Of a DNA stretch of 64,000 nucleotides, positions 1 to 9,373 are shown one piece after another. The stretch comes from Marinomonas spartinae (GTDB lineage: Bacteria > Pseudomonadota > Gammaproteobacteria > Pseudomonadales > Marinomonadaceae), in NCBI RefSeq assembly GCF_016461715.1, contig NZ_JAEMUI010000010.1:1-64000 (forward strand), in the 5' to 3' direction. Positions within the stretch are counted from its first letter, which is position 1. Each line of letters opens with the position of its first letter. The position numbers and the translations under genes were made by a program. Below the pieces are notes generated by a model. That model ran no database searches, was not told the origin of the DNA, and saw nothing but the letters and a program-made list of their open reading frames with translations.

Positions 1-42
1 AGCATCCGTGTTATTTTTATTTATAAATAGAAAAAATAATTT

Positions 43-897
43 TCAGACAGACCTTTCGTGTCGGTATTGTTCAACTAATGGCAAGTAGCCCGATACATAA
101 CTGGGGTATTGAAAACGAAAGCCCGTATCAACAAGCGATTTATTACTAATACGTTTACCCGTTTTTGGTAAAAAGGCTTGAGCATTATCCGGAATATTCG
201 CTGGAACACCCAATAGGTGAGCAATACAGAGTTTGACCTCCCACATGGAAACGGGAGTATGATCTGTCACTTCATAGTGGGCCAACAATGTCTCACCTTG
301 GAACGCACAGTTCGCCAAATGCAGTAACGCTCGCACCACATCATCCCGATGAACCCGATTGGTCCAGCTATTTTTGTCCCAAGACTCAGCCGACATCACT
401 TTTTGTAGCAGACGATAACGACCTGGGCCATAAATACCCGAACAACGTACAGCAACCGAGGGTAATGCTTTTGCCAGTACTTGCTCTGCTTCCAGAATCC
501 ATCGTGAAGACGCAGAGTCAGGTCTTTGAGGTTCCGTATGCTCGTCGATCCAATCCCCCTGATTTTGTCCATAGACACTGGTGCTCGACACAAAGAATAC
601 TCGCGGCTGAGTCGCACGATACCGTTCTACTATACGAGTTGCCGTCTCGTAATAAGCGGCGCGATAAGCGCTTTCATTATACTCTTGAGGTGTCATGATC
701 AAAAAAATCAGATCCACATCGGGAAACTGTTCATCGCTAAATTGCGTGAGATCACCCGTTATGCCATGGACGCCTGATGGGAAATAGAGGCCCGTACGAC
801 GGATCGCACTCACCTGATGGCCTTGCTCCACAAGGGCTGGCGCGATACCCGTCCCTAAATCCCCACATCCGGCGATCAAAATACGTTTCGTTATCAT
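43..897 (-). CDS. NAD(P)-binding SDR-family protein, YeeZ-like
   Basis: This 284-residue protein opens with a Rossmann nucleotide-binding turn (IAGCGDLG, residues 7-14) and has an SSTSVYG segment near residue 105, as in atypical short-chain dehydrogenases/epimerases of the YeeZ type. The reaction is unknown. The ATG at 897 is chosen over an upstream one at 921 because AGGAGA sits 6 nt before it and the Rossmann strand follows directly. It is divergent from oxyR across about 120 bp. I see no membrane segment or signal peptide, so it should be cytoplasmic. Family assignment is firm and function is not. Confidence 0.8.
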   Translation of the reverse strand: MITKRILIAGCGDLGTGIAPALVEQGHQVSAIRRTGLYFPSGVHGITGDLTQFSDEQFPDVDLIFLIMTPQEYNESAYRAAYYETATRIVERYRATQPRVFFVSSTSVYGQNQGDWIDEHTEPQRPDSASSRWILEAEQVLAKALPSVAVRCSGIYGPGRYRLLQKVMSAESWDKNSWTNRVHRDDVVRALLHLANCAFQGETLLAHYEVTDHTPVSMWEVKLCIAHLLGVPANIPDNAQAFLPKTGKRISNKSLVDTGFRFQYPSYVSGYLPLVEQYRHERSV

Positions 898-1019
898 AGA
901 GTCTCCTAAAATAAGCCACACAATTCAAGTAATAAAAGCGCAAACAGGATTAACCGATACACCTTATCAAATTTTGTATTATCATAGTTATTAACAATGA
1001 ATAGGTTGAGGGATTCGCG

Positions 1020-1925
1020 ATGACATTAACAGAGTTAAAATACGTTGTTATGTTGGCACAGGAAAAGCATTTTGGACATGCTGCTGAAAAATGCTATGTG
1101 TCACAACCAACATTAAGTGTTGCAGTGAAAAAATTGGAAGAGGAACTAGGTGCCGCCATTTTTGAGCGTAGCAAAAGCTCTGTGTACATTACACCGCTGG
1201 GCGAACAAATTGTCGCGCAAGCAAAACGTGTCTTGGAACAGGCGAATACTATCAAAGAATTAGCCTCATCCGGTCATAACCAGCTAAAAGGCCCGATTAA
1301 AGTGGGAGCCATTTTTACCATTGCGCCGTACCTTTTTCCTTTTATGATTCCTACATTGCGCTCTATCACCAATGATATGCCCTTAATCATAGAAGAAGAC
1401 CTGACGGAAAACCTGCGCCCTAAGCTGCGTAACGGTGAATTAGATGCCATCATCATCGCTTTACCCTTTAGAGAGCCAGATGTGGTAACACAACCTATCT
1501 ATGAAGAAGAGTTTGTGGTGTTGATGCCTAAAGATCATTCTTGGACAAAATTATCCCACATCCATACCGATCAACTGTCAACCGATAACCTATTGTTGTT
1601 AGGTAAAGGTCATTGTTTTAGCGAGCAAGTATTAGAAGCTTGTCCCATGGTCAAAGAAGACGAATTCGGCGAAGGACGTACTATCGTCAACGGTAGTTCC
1701 TTGGAAACCATTCGCTACATGGTTGCCTCTGGACTGGGCGTCACTGTGTTACCAAAATCAGCGGTGACCAATATCGATAATAGCCTGCTGGAAATACGCC
1801 CTTTTGCGGACCCTGTCCCCAAACGCACCGTAGCACTTGCCTGGCGTGCCAGCTTTCCGCGCCCAAATGCTATTGACGCGGTCAGCCAATCCATTCGTGA
1901 AGCCAGCAAAAAACTTGAGCTCTAA
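1020..1925 (+). CDS. oxyR: Hydrogen peroxide-sensing LysR-type regulator OxyR
   Basis: LysR-family regulator of 301 residues with an N-terminal winged helix-turn-helix (SQPTLSVAVKKLEEEL, about 28-43) and a C-terminal substrate-binding-like domain. The redox pair of OxyR is present: Cys in KGHCFSEQ and a second Cys nine residues later in LEACPMV, the spacing of Cys199/Cys208 in E. coli OxyR. By family knowledge peroxide forms a disulfide between them and the protein then activates antioxidant genes. SD-like GGGA precedes the ATG by about 7 nt. It lies 8 bp upstream of recG in the same direction, an arrangement shared with pseudomonads, so the two are probably co-transcribed. Confidence 0.95.
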   Translation: MTLTELKYVVMLAQEKHFGHAAEKCYVSQPTLSVAVKKLEEELGAAIFERSKSSVYITPLGEQIVAQAKRVLEQANTIKELASSGHNQLKGPIKVGAIFTIAPYLFPFMIPTLRSITNDMPLIIEEDLTENLRPKLRNGELDAIIIALPFREPDVVTQPIYEEEFVVLMPKDHSWTKLSHIHTDQLSTDNLLLLGKGHCFSEQVLEACPMVKEDEFGEGRTIVNGSSLETIRYMVASGLGVTVLPKSAVTNIDNSLLEIRPFADPVPKRTVALAWRASFPRPNAIDAVSQSIREASKKLEL

Positions 1926-1933
1926 GTACGCTT

Positions 1934-4015
1934 ATGATGGATGATCTCGACACGCAAGATGTCAGAGAACTCAAAGGCGTTGGCAATGCAATGGCCGAAA
2001 AACTAGCGAAACTGCACCTTAATACGGTGCAGGATTTGCTGTTTCATCTGCCCATTCGCTATCAGGATCGCACTCGCGTGGTGCCTATAGGGCAGTTACG
2101 TTTTGGTGATGAAGCCGTTATAGAAGGGGTGGTCACGGGCTGCGAAATCAAAATGGGAAAACGCCGTAGTCTGTTGTGCCGTCTGAAAGACGGAACGGGC
2201 TCTTTATGTCTGCGTTTTTTTCATTTCTCTGCAGCGCAAAAGAAACAACTCGAATCGGGGAAAAAAATCCGTTGCTTTGGCGAAGTGCGTCGCGGCAGTA
2301 CAGGCTTTGAGATGTATCATCCGGAATACAAGCTCGTTGACGAAGGATCAACATATAGTGAGTCAGACCAACTCACTCCCATTTACCCCCTGACAGACGG
2401 ACTCACACAGCCAAAAATTCGCCAATTATGCGAACAAGCCTTAGCACGCCTAACACCATATAATTTGAAAGAATGGTTACCAGACGAAATTCGCCAGTCA
2501 TTCAGCCTCCCCAACTTAGCGGACGCCATTCGATTTTTGCACCACCCTACTACCGATGCAAATTTAGAGCAGCTTAAAACGGGAGCGCACCCAGCCCAAT
2601 ATCGCCTGTCGTTTGAAGAATTGATGGCCCATCAATTATCTCTGATCGGAAAGAAGATCAAGGCCAAAGCAGATAAAGCCATTCAAGTCACAGAAAGCGG
2701 CACCTTGGCGCAACGCTTGCTCAGTCAGCTCCCCTTTTCGCCGACCAATGCTCAGCAACGCGTCTTTCAAGACATACTGCACGATCTTGCCTCAGGCCAC
2801 CCTATGTTACGTTTGGTACAAGGAGACGTTGGTTCCGGTAAAACACTGGTGGCCGCCCTAGCAACGGCCGCCGTCGTTCAAGCGGGTTTCCAAGTGGCCA
2901 TTATGGCGCCAACCGAAATTCTTGCCGAGCAGCATTTAACGAATTTTACTCAATGGTTCGCCCCTCTGGGTTTAAAAGTCGCCTGGATGGCCGGCAAGGT
3001 AAAAGGCAAAGCCCGGGAAAGTGAACTGGCTGATATAGCCTCTGGTGCCGCACAAATTGTCGTGGGCACGCATGCCCTATTTCAAGACTGTATCGAATTT
3101 GATCGTCTCGCTCTGGCGATTATCGATGAGCAGCACCGTTTTGGTGTGCACCAGCGCATGGCATTACGCGAGAAAGGTCTAAAACAGGGCTTTCAGCCTC
3201 ATCAATTAATCATGACCGCGACGCCCATTCCTCGTACATTAGCCATGTCGGCCTATGCCGATCTTGACTGTTCCATTATTGATGAATTACCGCCAGGACG
3301 TACCCCTGTCAATACCATTGTGGTATCCGATCAACGCCGAAGTGAAGTCATAGAACGCGTCAAACAGGGCTGCCAAGAAGGCAAACAAGCCTATTGGGTA
3401 TGTACTCTCATAGAAGAATCAGAAGCCTTGCAATGCCAAGCAGCTGAAGACACAGCGATCTTGCTACAAGAACAACTGGGCAATCTAAAAATTGGCTTGG
3501 TACACGGTCGCCTCAAGGCACAAGAAAAGGCGGATATTATGGCCCGTTTTAAGGCTGGCGAGCTGCAATTACTCGTCGCAACGACGGTTATTGAAGTGGG
3601 CGTAGACGTACCGAATGCCAGTTTAATGGTCATCGAAAACCCAGAACGCCTCGGTTTGGCGCAGCTTCATCAATTACGCGGCCGAGTTGGTCGGGGGCAA
3701 GCCGCCAGCCATTGTGTGCTACTTTATAAAGCACCACTTGGTGAACAGGGCAAGGCTCGACTATCGACCATGAGAGAAACCAACGATGGCTTTAAAATTG
3801 CCGAGAAAGATTTGGCGTTACGCGGCCCAGGAGAATTACTAGGCACCAGACAAACAGGGTTGTGGGAATTCAAAGTCGCCGATTTACAAAGGGACAAAGC
3901 CCTACTCGATGATGTGCAAAAAGCGGCCGTGCAATTACATCAGCGTTACCCAGAGCGCATTCCGCCCATCCTGTCACGCTGGCTGCCTGACCACGCCCGT
4001 TATCTGAATGTTTAA
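1934..4015 (+). CDS. recG: ATP-dependent DNA helicase RecG
   Basis: The 693-residue product has the size and layout of RecG, which remodels stalled forks and Holliday junctions. The N-terminal wedge/OB region covers about 1-250. The helicase core follows, with Walker A GDVGSGKT (about 299-306), motif II DEQHRFG characteristic of RecG, TATPIPRT (motif III), and motif VI QLRGRVGRG. The ATG at 1934 directly follows the oxyR stop. The gene ends convergently with lrp: the tetranucleotide TTAA at 4012-4015 supplies the stop codon of both genes, so there is no terminator between them. Confidence 0.97.
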   Translation: MMDDLDTQDVRELKGVGNAMAEKLAKLHLNTVQDLLFHLPIRYQDRTRVVPIGQLRFGDEAVIEGVVTGCEIKMGKRRSLLCRLKDGTGSLCLRFFHFSAAQKKQLESGKKIRCFGEVRRGSTGFEMYHPEYKLVDEGSTYSESDQLTPIYPLTDGLTQPKIRQLCEQALARLTPYNLKEWLPDEIRQSFSLPNLADAIRFLHHPTTDANLEQLKTGAHPAQYRLSFEELMAHQLSLIGKKIKAKADKAIQVTESGTLAQRLLSQLPFSPTNAQQRVFQDILHDLASGHPMLRLVQGDVGSGKTLVAALATAAVVQAGFQVAIMAPTEILAEQHLTNFTQWFAPLGLKVAWMAGKVKGKARESELADIASGAAQIVVGTHALFQDCIEFDRLALAIIDEQHRFGVHQRMALREKGLKQGFQPHQLIMTATPIPRTLAMSAYADLDCSIIDELPPGRTPVNTIVVSDQRRSEVIERVKQGCQEGKQAYWVCTLIEESEALQCQAAEDTAILLQEQLGNLKIGLVHGRLKAQEKADIMARFKAGELQLLVATTVIEVGVDVPNASLMVIENPERLGLAQLHQLRGRVGRGQAASHCVLLYKAPLGEQGKARLSTMRETNDGFKIAEKDLALRGPGELLGTRQTGLWEFKVADLQRDKALLDDVQKAAVQLHQRYPERIPPILSRWLPDHARYLNV

Positions 4016-4488
4016 CGAATATTCACCACCGTGGTATTTTTTACTTCTTCCATCGCAACATAGGTTCGAGACTCTCGAACATGGGGCAAGGTCAGTAAGG
4101 TTTCCCCTAACAATTGACGATAAGTATCCATATTAGACACGCGAGCTTTTAATAAATATTCAAAATCCCCCGCAATCAAATGGCACTCTAGAATCTCTGG
4201 AATCTCAGAGACCGCCACTTTGAATTCATTAAATCCCTCGGGAGACGTGGTTTTCAGACGAATCTCGACAAATACCAGTAGTCCAGCGTCCACTTTTTTC
4301 GGGTCGACTAGAGCACAATAGCCCGTGATGTAGCCATTACGCTCTAAGCGACGTACCCGTTCTAAGCAAGGCGTTGCACTCAGCCCAACTCGGCTGGCAA
4401 GTTCAACGTTAGATAAGCGACCATTATCTTGTAATTCTCGCAGTATCTTTTTGTCTAAGCGATCAAGCGGTTTGGTTGAGTTGTCCAT
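4012..4488 (-). CDS. lrp: Leucine-responsive regulatory protein Lrp
   Basis: The 158-residue protein follows E. coli Lrp closely: LDRLDKKILRELQ, the helix-turn-helix GLSATPCLERVRRLERNGYI (about 36-55), and the ligand-binding RAM domain with ECHLIAGDFEYLLK and LGETLLTLPHVRESRTYV. Lrp is a global feast/famine regulator of amino-acid metabolism and transport. It sits divergently upstream of an amino-acid transporter operon, a plausible target. An AAGGAG lies 11 nt before the ATG, but only 4 nt before an overlapping out-of-frame ATG at 4495 (see findings). An in-frame stop six codons upstream rules out an earlier start. Confidence 0.93.
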   Translation of the reverse strand: MDNSTKPLDRLDKKILRELQDNGRLSNVELASRVGLSATPCLERVRRLERNGYITGYCALVDPKKVDAGLLVFVEIRLKTTSPEGFNEFKVAVSEIPEILECHLIAGDFEYLLKARVSNMDTYRQLLGETLLTLPHVRESRTYVAMEEVKNTTVVNIR

Positions 4489-4849
4489 TTTGCATGGATC
4501 TCCTTACATCACACTAAAGTTTTCTTAAGTCTATCATGGAGATGGCAACTTATGGGAAACGCTTTTTATCAATAGAACAAGAATAAAATACGCGTGCTTT
4601 AATGGGAAAGATAACTCTCACGCACCAATAAAGAGCAAAAATAAAAAAACGCACAGTAATGATACATTTTGTATCAGTTTTTGTTTTCCTCATCATTTTT
4701 GCGATCTTGCTTGCCCCATAACGAAGCATTTTCAACCTATCCAATTAACAGTATGGAGCACCAAAAAAAGTAAAAAATATGCAAATTTTGTTGGAATACT
4801 GTCATTTTATCCTTGACTGGGCCAGTGAAAGAGGCATTCTATACCGTGT

Positions 4850-4886
4850 AGCAAGCACTTTTCAGGTAAATGTGCTGCTTTTTTTT
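4850..4886 (+). terminator. Orphan hairpin with U-tract upstream of aapJ
   Basis: AGCAAGCAC (4850-4858) pairs with GTGCTGCT (4872-4879) with one bulged A, and eight T residues follow. It looks like a rho-independent terminator on the + strand, yet no gene reads into it: lrp runs the other way. It could end a small RNA or leader transcript, since a TTGACT at 4813-4818 is 18 bp from TTCTAT, or it could act as a protein-binding palindrome. Confidence 0.45.
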
Positions 4887-4906
4887 CGAAAAATATAATT
4901 AAATGT

Positions 4907-4922
4907 TGGCAACTGTTTTGCA
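4907..4922 (+). promoter_or_regulatory. Sigma-54 (-24/-12) promoter of the aap operon
   Basis: TGGCAAC-TGTT-TTGCA matches the sigma-54 consensus TGGCACG-N4-TTGCW, with GG (4908-4909) and GC (4920-4921) exactly 12 bp apart. Transcription would begin near 4933, about 70 nt before the aapJ ATG. RpoN control by an NtrC-like activator fits an amino-acid uptake operon. I did not find a clear NtrC site upstream. Confidence 0.8.
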
Positions 4923-5002
4923 TAATCCTTACGAAATCTTAGATATTGTAAGTTTTTTGAGAACAACATACTAAAATATGAATATGCCTGGGAGGCGAAA
5001 AG

Positions 5003-6025
5003 ATGAAATCGAACGTTGGCAAAATACTCTCAACAGCCGCAATTACTGCAGTCATCAGCACGGGAGCAGCTGCAGGCACACTTGACGATGTGAAAGCGAA
5101 GGGTTATCTACAATGCGGCGTAAGCCAAGGTGTACCGGGGTTCTCAAACGCAGACGATAAAGGCAACTGGTCTGGTATTGATGTGGATGCCTGTCGCGCG
5201 GTCGCTACTGCTATTTTCAACGACCCTAGCAAAGTAAAATTCACACCGCTTTCCGCTAAAGAACGTTTCACGGCATTGCAATCTGGCGAAATCGATATGC
5301 TCTCTCGTAACACTACTTGGACGTTTACTCGTGACGTATCTCTTGGTCTCGATTTCACCGCTATTACCTTTTATGACGGACAAGGCTTTATGGTTCATAA
5401 AGAGCTAGGGGTTAAATCCGCAAAAGACCTAGACGGTGCGACCGTCTGTACGCAATCAGGCACCACAACCGAATTAAACATGGCGGACTTTTTCCGTAAA
5501 AATAACATGTCTTACGTGCCAGTTATTATCCAAAAGGCAGACGAGGCTGTTGCGGCTTACGACTCAGGCCGTTGTGACGTATTCACCACAGACAAATCTG
5601 GCTTAGCCGCTTGGCGTACCAAACTCAAAAACCCAAAAGACAATATCATTCTTCCTGAAACCATTTCTAAAGAGCCTCTAGGCCCTGTGGTTCGCCAAGG
5701 TGATGAACAATGGAAAGATTTGGTGACTTGGGTGCTATTTGCACAAGTTAATGCAGAAGAAATGGGCATCAACTCTAAAAACGTTGCTGAAATCAAAAAA
5801 ACAACGAAAGATCCCGCCATTATGCGTCTGCTAGGTGTTGATAGTGATATGGGTAAAGACCTTGGTCTAAGTGCCGATTGGGCTTATAACGTAATCGCCA
5901 AAGTGGGTAACTATGGCGAGGAGTTTGACCGTAACGTGGGTAAAGACTCACCACTTGACCTACCTCGTGGTTTGAACAACCTATGGGACAATGGCGGTAT
6001 CATGTACGCGCCACCAGTTCGTTAA
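5003..6025 (+). CDS. aapJ: General L-amino acid ABC transporter, periplasmic binding protein AapJ
   Basis: The 340-residue product begins with a signal peptide (MKSNVGKILSTAAITAVIST, cleavage near AAAG) and is a type 2 periplasmic amino-acid binding protein of the AapJ/BztA kind: LQCGVSQGVPGFS, GIDVDACRAVATAIF, FTALQSGEIDMLSRN. It should bind polar or general L-amino acids and deliver them to AapQM. GGGAGG lies 7 nt before the ATG. It is the first gene of aapJQMP, expressed from the sigma-54 promoter at 4907. A hairpin after it probably lets it be made in excess of the membrane components. The exact amino-acid specificity cannot be read from sequence. Confidence 0.93.
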   Translation: MKSNVGKILSTAAITAVISTGAAAGTLDDVKAKGYLQCGVSQGVPGFSNADDKGNWSGIDVDACRAVATAIFNDPSKVKFTPLSAKERFTALQSGEIDMLSRNTTWTFTRDVSLGLDFTAITFYDGQGFMVHKELGVKSAKDLDGATVCTQSGTTTELNMADFFRKNNMSYVPVIIQKADEAVAAYDSGRCDVFTTDKSGLAAWRTKLKNPKDNIILPETISKEPLGPVVRQGDEQWKDLVTWVLFAQVNAEEMGINSKNVAEIKKTTKDPAIMRLLGVDSDMGKDLGLSADWAYNVIAKVGNYGEEFDRNVGKDSPLDLPRGLNNLWDNGGIMYAPPVR

Positions 6026-6046
6026 TATAACTCTCTTCGGGTTATT

Positions 6047-6074
6047 ACCCAGCCGCCTAAATCTGCGGCTGGGT
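6047..6074 (+). terminator. Intra-operon hairpin between aapJ and aapQ
   Basis: A perfect 10-bp stem (ACCCAGCCGC / GCGGCTGGGT) with an 8-nt loop, followed by a pyrimidine-rich run but no clean U-tract. It probably acts as a partial terminator or 3' stabiliser of aapJ mRNA, giving more binding protein than permease. Confidence 0.7.
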
Positions 6075-6125
6075 GTCTTTCCTCTTTTCCTATACATCTG
6101 ATGAGCAGTTATTGCCTGAACCAAG

Positions 6126-7301
6126 ATGAATGATATAAAAGATCCTAGTAAAAAAAGCTTTTTGTACGATGCAGGAACACGTTCTCTTGTTTTTCAAGTC
6201 GTGCTATTGGCTATCGTTATATACGTTTGCTATTACCTATTTAGTAACCTACAAGCCAACTTAGACAGCCGAGGCATAACCACTGGCTTTGCTTTTTTAA
6301 ACGAGCCTGCGGGCTTTCCTATTCTTATTCACCTAATTAGTTATACTGAGGCAGATACATACGGACGTGCCTTCCTTGTAGCCTTAATCAATACTTTTGT
6401 CATTTCCTTGCTGGGTATTATATTAGCCACCATTATTGGCGTGATAATGGGACTAGCCCGTTTGTCTAGAAACTGGCTAGTCGCCCGCTTGGCAACGGTT
6501 TATATTGAAACATTGCGTAATATTCCGCTGCTACTACAAATGTTTTTCTGGTATTTCGCCGTGCTCGCTGCACTGCCTACGCCCAGAAACAGTTATGAAT
6601 TTGCCGACTTCTTATTGAATAAGCGTGGGATCTATTCTCCCAGTCCGATTACTCAAGAAGGTTTTAGCATCGCAGTAGCAGGGTTTATTGTCTCCATTGT
6701 AATCTCTATTGCTTTAATCATCTGGGCCAAAAAACGCCAAACTCGAACGGGGTTATGGTTTCCCGCTTATTGGTCATCTCTTGGCATTATTGTCGTCATT
6801 ACCTTTTTAGCCTTTGCGGCAGCGGGTTTTCCTTTGGAATTTAACCTGCCTCACAAAACTCGCTTTAACGTTAGTGGTGGCATGGTGTTACCCCCTGAAT
6901 TTGTCGCAGTATTGGTTGCCTTGTCGACCTATACAGGCTCTTTCATTGCAGAAATAGTTCGTGCTGGTATTTTGTCGGTAAATTGGGGACAAACAGAAGC
7001 CGCTCGTTCTCTAGGACTACGCGACAGCTTGACACAGCGGCTCATTGTTTTGCCTCAAGCATTGCGCGTCATCATCCCGCCTTTGACAAGTCAGTACCTA
7101 AACTTGGCTAAAAACTCATCATTAGGAGCCGCTATTGCGTATCCTGAATTGGTGTCTGTCGTCATGGGCACCACGCTAAACCAAACTGGCCAAGCGATTG
7201 AAACCATCGGCTTATGTATGCTGGTGTACGGTTCATTGAGCTTAAGTATTTCTTTGTTTATGAACTGGTATAACAAAAAAATGTCACTAATTGAGCGCTA
7301 G
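6126..7301 (+). CDS. aapQ: General L-amino acid ABC transporter permease AapQ
   Basis: This 391-residue inner-membrane permease has several hydrophobic helices and the HisMQ-type core. The EAA-like cytoplasmic loop is near the C-terminus (QTEAARSLGLRDSLTQRLIV), which contacts the ATPase, and a helical insertion between the first helices and the core is typical of AapQ/BztB. It pairs with AapM to form the channel. It follows aapJ after a hairpin and precedes aapM by 11 bp. Confidence 0.93.
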   Translation: MNDIKDPSKKSFLYDAGTRSLVFQVVLLAIVIYVCYYLFSNLQANLDSRGITTGFAFLNEPAGFPILIHLISYTEADTYGRAFLVALINTFVISLLGIILATIIGVIMGLARLSRNWLVARLATVYIETLRNIPLLLQMFFWYFAVLAALPTPRNSYEFADFLLNKRGIYSPSPITQEGFSIAVAGFIVSIVISIALIIWAKKRQTRTGLWFPAYWSSLGIIVVITFLAFAAAGFPLEFNLPHKTRFNVSGGMVLPPEFVAVLVALSTYTGSFIAEIVRAGILSVNWGQTEAARSLGLRDSLTQRLIVLPQALRVIIPPLTSQYLNLAKNSSLGAAIAYPELVSVVMGTTLNQTGQAIETIGLCMLVYGSLSLSISLFMNWYNKKMSLIER

Positions 7302-7312
7302 GAGAGGCACAC

Positions 7313-8413
7313 ATGGCTATTGAATTTAAACCATCACCCAGCCTCCCACCACCATCCACAGCGGTGGGACCTGTTGCGTGGGTTCGACATAACCTTTTGT
7401 CTTCCCCATTGAATATTATTCTGACAATCTTCAGCCTGTACATTCTGTATTTGCTTATTCCACCACTTATCGAATGGGGCGTAATCAATGCCACATGGAC
7501 TGGCTCATCCAATAAAGCTTGTACTGGCAGCGGAGCCTGTTGGGCGTTTATAAATTCCTACTTTGAACAGTTCATGTATGGCTTTTACCCTTCTGACCAA
7601 ACATGGCGAGTCAACTTAGCGTTGGTGATTTTGGTACTTTTAGTGGCCATGTTTGCCATTAAAAAAATCAATAGGTTTTACCTGACACTGGTTATTATCC
7701 TTCCTTACCCTATCCTAGCTTACTATTTATTTTCTGGAGGTGCGTTTGGTTTAGAGCCTGTCGAAACGGCCAAATGGGGTGGTCTCTTCTTAACCATTCT
7801 GCTGGGTGTTATTGGGATTGTGGCATCGTTTCCATTGGGTGCTTTGTTGGCTTTAGGACGTCGCTCTAATATGCCTGTAGCCAAAGCCGTTTGTGTTATC
7901 TTTATCGAAACCATTCGTGCTGTCCCATTGATCACCATTTTGTTTATGGCATCGGTGATGATCCCACTCTTTTTGCCTGATGGATTAAACTTTAACAAAC
8001 TGTTGAGAGTGTTAATCGGTATTGTCCTTTTCTCATCCGCTTATATGGCGGAGGTGATTCGAGGTGGGTTACAAGCCATTCCGAAAGGTCAATATGAAGC
8101 TGCAGATGCGATGGGGCTGACCTATTGGCAATCTATGTCGCTCATTATTTTACCCCAGGCTTTAAAATTGGTTATCCCTGGCATCGTCAATACCTTTATT
8201 GGTTTATTTAAAGACACAACTCTGGTTTACATCGTGGGTATGTTTGATTTCTTAGGACGTATTCAAGCCGCTAACCACGATACAAATTGGTTGGGCACCA
8301 CCGTCGAAGGGTATGTTTTCGCTGCTTTCGTTTACTGGGCTTTCTGCTTTGGTATGTCCCGTTACAGCATGGCACTAGAGCGTAAATTAGAAACTGGACA
8401 TAAGCGGAATTAG
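7313..8413 (+). CDS. aapM: General L-amino acid ABC transporter permease AapM
   Basis: The 366-residue second permease subunit has multiple transmembrane helices. The EAA-type loop ([20 protein letters not shown], about 260-279) is followed by [11 protein letters not shown], as in HisMQ permeases. GGAGAGG precedes the ATG by 6 nt. It lies between aapQ and the ATPase gene aapP with short gaps and forms the AapQ-AapM heterodimer in the inner membrane. Confidence 0.93.
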   Translation: MAIEFKPSPSLPPPSTAVGPVAWVRHNLLSSPLNIILTIFSLYILYLLIPPLIEWGVINATWTGSSNKACTGSGACWAFINSYFEQFMYGFYPSDQTWRVNLALVILVLLVAMFAIKKINRFYLTLVIILPYPILAYYLFSGGAFGLEPVETAKWGGLFLTILLGVIGIVASFPLGALLALGRRSNMPVAKAVCVIFIETIRAVPLITILFMASVMIPLFLPDGLNFNKLLRVLIGIVLFSSAYMAEVIRGGLQAIPKGQYEAADAMGLTYWQSMSLIILPQALKLVIPGIVNTFIGLFKDTTLVYIVGMFDFLGRIQAANHDTNWLGTTVEGYVFAAFVYWAFCFGMSRYSMALERKLETGHKRN

Positions 8414-8435
8414 TCAAGAATTTGAGGCTTTTATA

Positions 8436-9215
8436 ATGACAGATAGAAATATGGCACTGGCTCAATTGGAGCAAGGCGAACAAGCAATCATTGAGTTTAA
8501 AGACGTAAACAAATGGTATGGCGAATTTCATGTGCTAAAAAATATCAACTTTAGCATCAAAAAAGGGGAGCGAATCGTCGTCTGCGGTCCATCGGGATCG
8601 GGAAAATCGACAATGACTCGCTGTATTAATCGCCTTGAAGAGCATCAGAAAGGCATCATTACCGTCGATGGTATCGAGATGAATAATAACTTGAAGAACA
8701 TCGAGACTATTCGTAAAGATGTCGGCATGGTGTTCCAGCATTTTAACTTGTTCCCGCACTTAAGCATTCTTGAAAACCTGACGCTAGCTCCTATTTGGGT
8801 ACGTAAAATGCCCAAAAAAGAAGCAGAAGAACTGGCCATGCATTATTTGGAACGCGTTAAAATTGCCAACCAAGCATTAAAATACCCAGGGCAACTTTCC
8901 GGGGGCCAACAACAGCGTGTGGCGATTGCCCGTGGCCTGTGTATGCAGCCACGCATCATGCTATTTGATGAGCCCACTTCCGCTCTTGACCCAGAAATGA
9001 TCAAAGAAGTGCTCGATGTTATGGTGAAGTTGGCAGAAGAAGGGATGACCATGGTTTGTGTTACCCATGAAATGGGCTTTGCTAAAACCGTGGCGGATCG
9101 CGTGGTCTTTATGGATGCTGGAGAAATTGTGGAGGCCAATGAGCCTCAAGAGTTTTTCAATAATCCACAGCATGACCGTACACAATTATTCCTAAGCCAA
9201 ATTTTAAACCATTAA
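8436..9215 (+). CDS. aapP: General L-amino acid ABC transporter ATPase AapP
   Basis: ABC ATPase of 259 residues with Walker [10 protein letters not shown] (about 51-59), Q-loop [12 protein letters not shown], signature LSGGQQQR (about 152-159), Walker [15 protein letters not shown] and switch His in VTHEMGFA, typical of polar amino-acid importers. It energises AapJQM. The gene is last in the operon and is followed by a long-loop terminator at 9253-9306. Confidence 0.95.
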   Translation: MTDRNMALAQLEQGEQAIIEFKDVNKWYGEFHVLKNINFSIKKGERIVVCGPSGSGKSTMTRCINRLEEHQKGIITVDGIEMNNNLKNIETIRKDVGMVFQHFNLFPHLSILENLTLAPIWVRKMPKKEAEELAMHYLERVKIANQALKYPGQLSGGQQQRVAIARGLCMQPRIMLFDEPTSALDPEMIKEVLDVMVKLAEEGMTMVCVTHEMGFAKTVADRVVFMDAGEIVEANEPQEFFNNPQHDRTQLFLSQILNH

Positions 9216-9252
9216 TATCGGTTCCCCACTAACCGAGCGATTCGGGTTAATC

Positions 9253-9306
9253 GCCTCATCTTGATGTGCCACCATGACGTTGGGCGCAGTAAGGTGAGGC
9301 TTTTTT
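9253..9306 (+). terminator. Terminator of aapJQMP
   Basis: GCCTCATCTT pairs with AAGGTGAGGC (one G-U pair) across a 28-nt loop and is followed by six T residues. Confidence 0.75.
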
Positions 9307-9373
9307 ATGGGCGTTTTCTATGCGACATCACTTCCAAACCTCAATATAATAGCCACGTCACTAATCGAGGTCT

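Noticed and set aside
4640..4680. GATACA-TTT-TGTATC palindrome as an Lrp site
   Set aside because: A short AT-rich palindrome is common by chance here, and Lrp sites are too degenerate to call from one match.
4550..4744. Minus-strand 64-codon open frame upstream of lrp
   Set aside because: AT-rich intergenic sequence, no recognisable protein features. The frame overlaps the likely regulatory region, and only a weak AGG precedes an internal ATG.
4850..4879. GCAC...GTGC as an NtrC enhancer site
   Set aside because: The half-sites are 13 bp apart instead of about 7, and the sequence is better explained as a hairpin.
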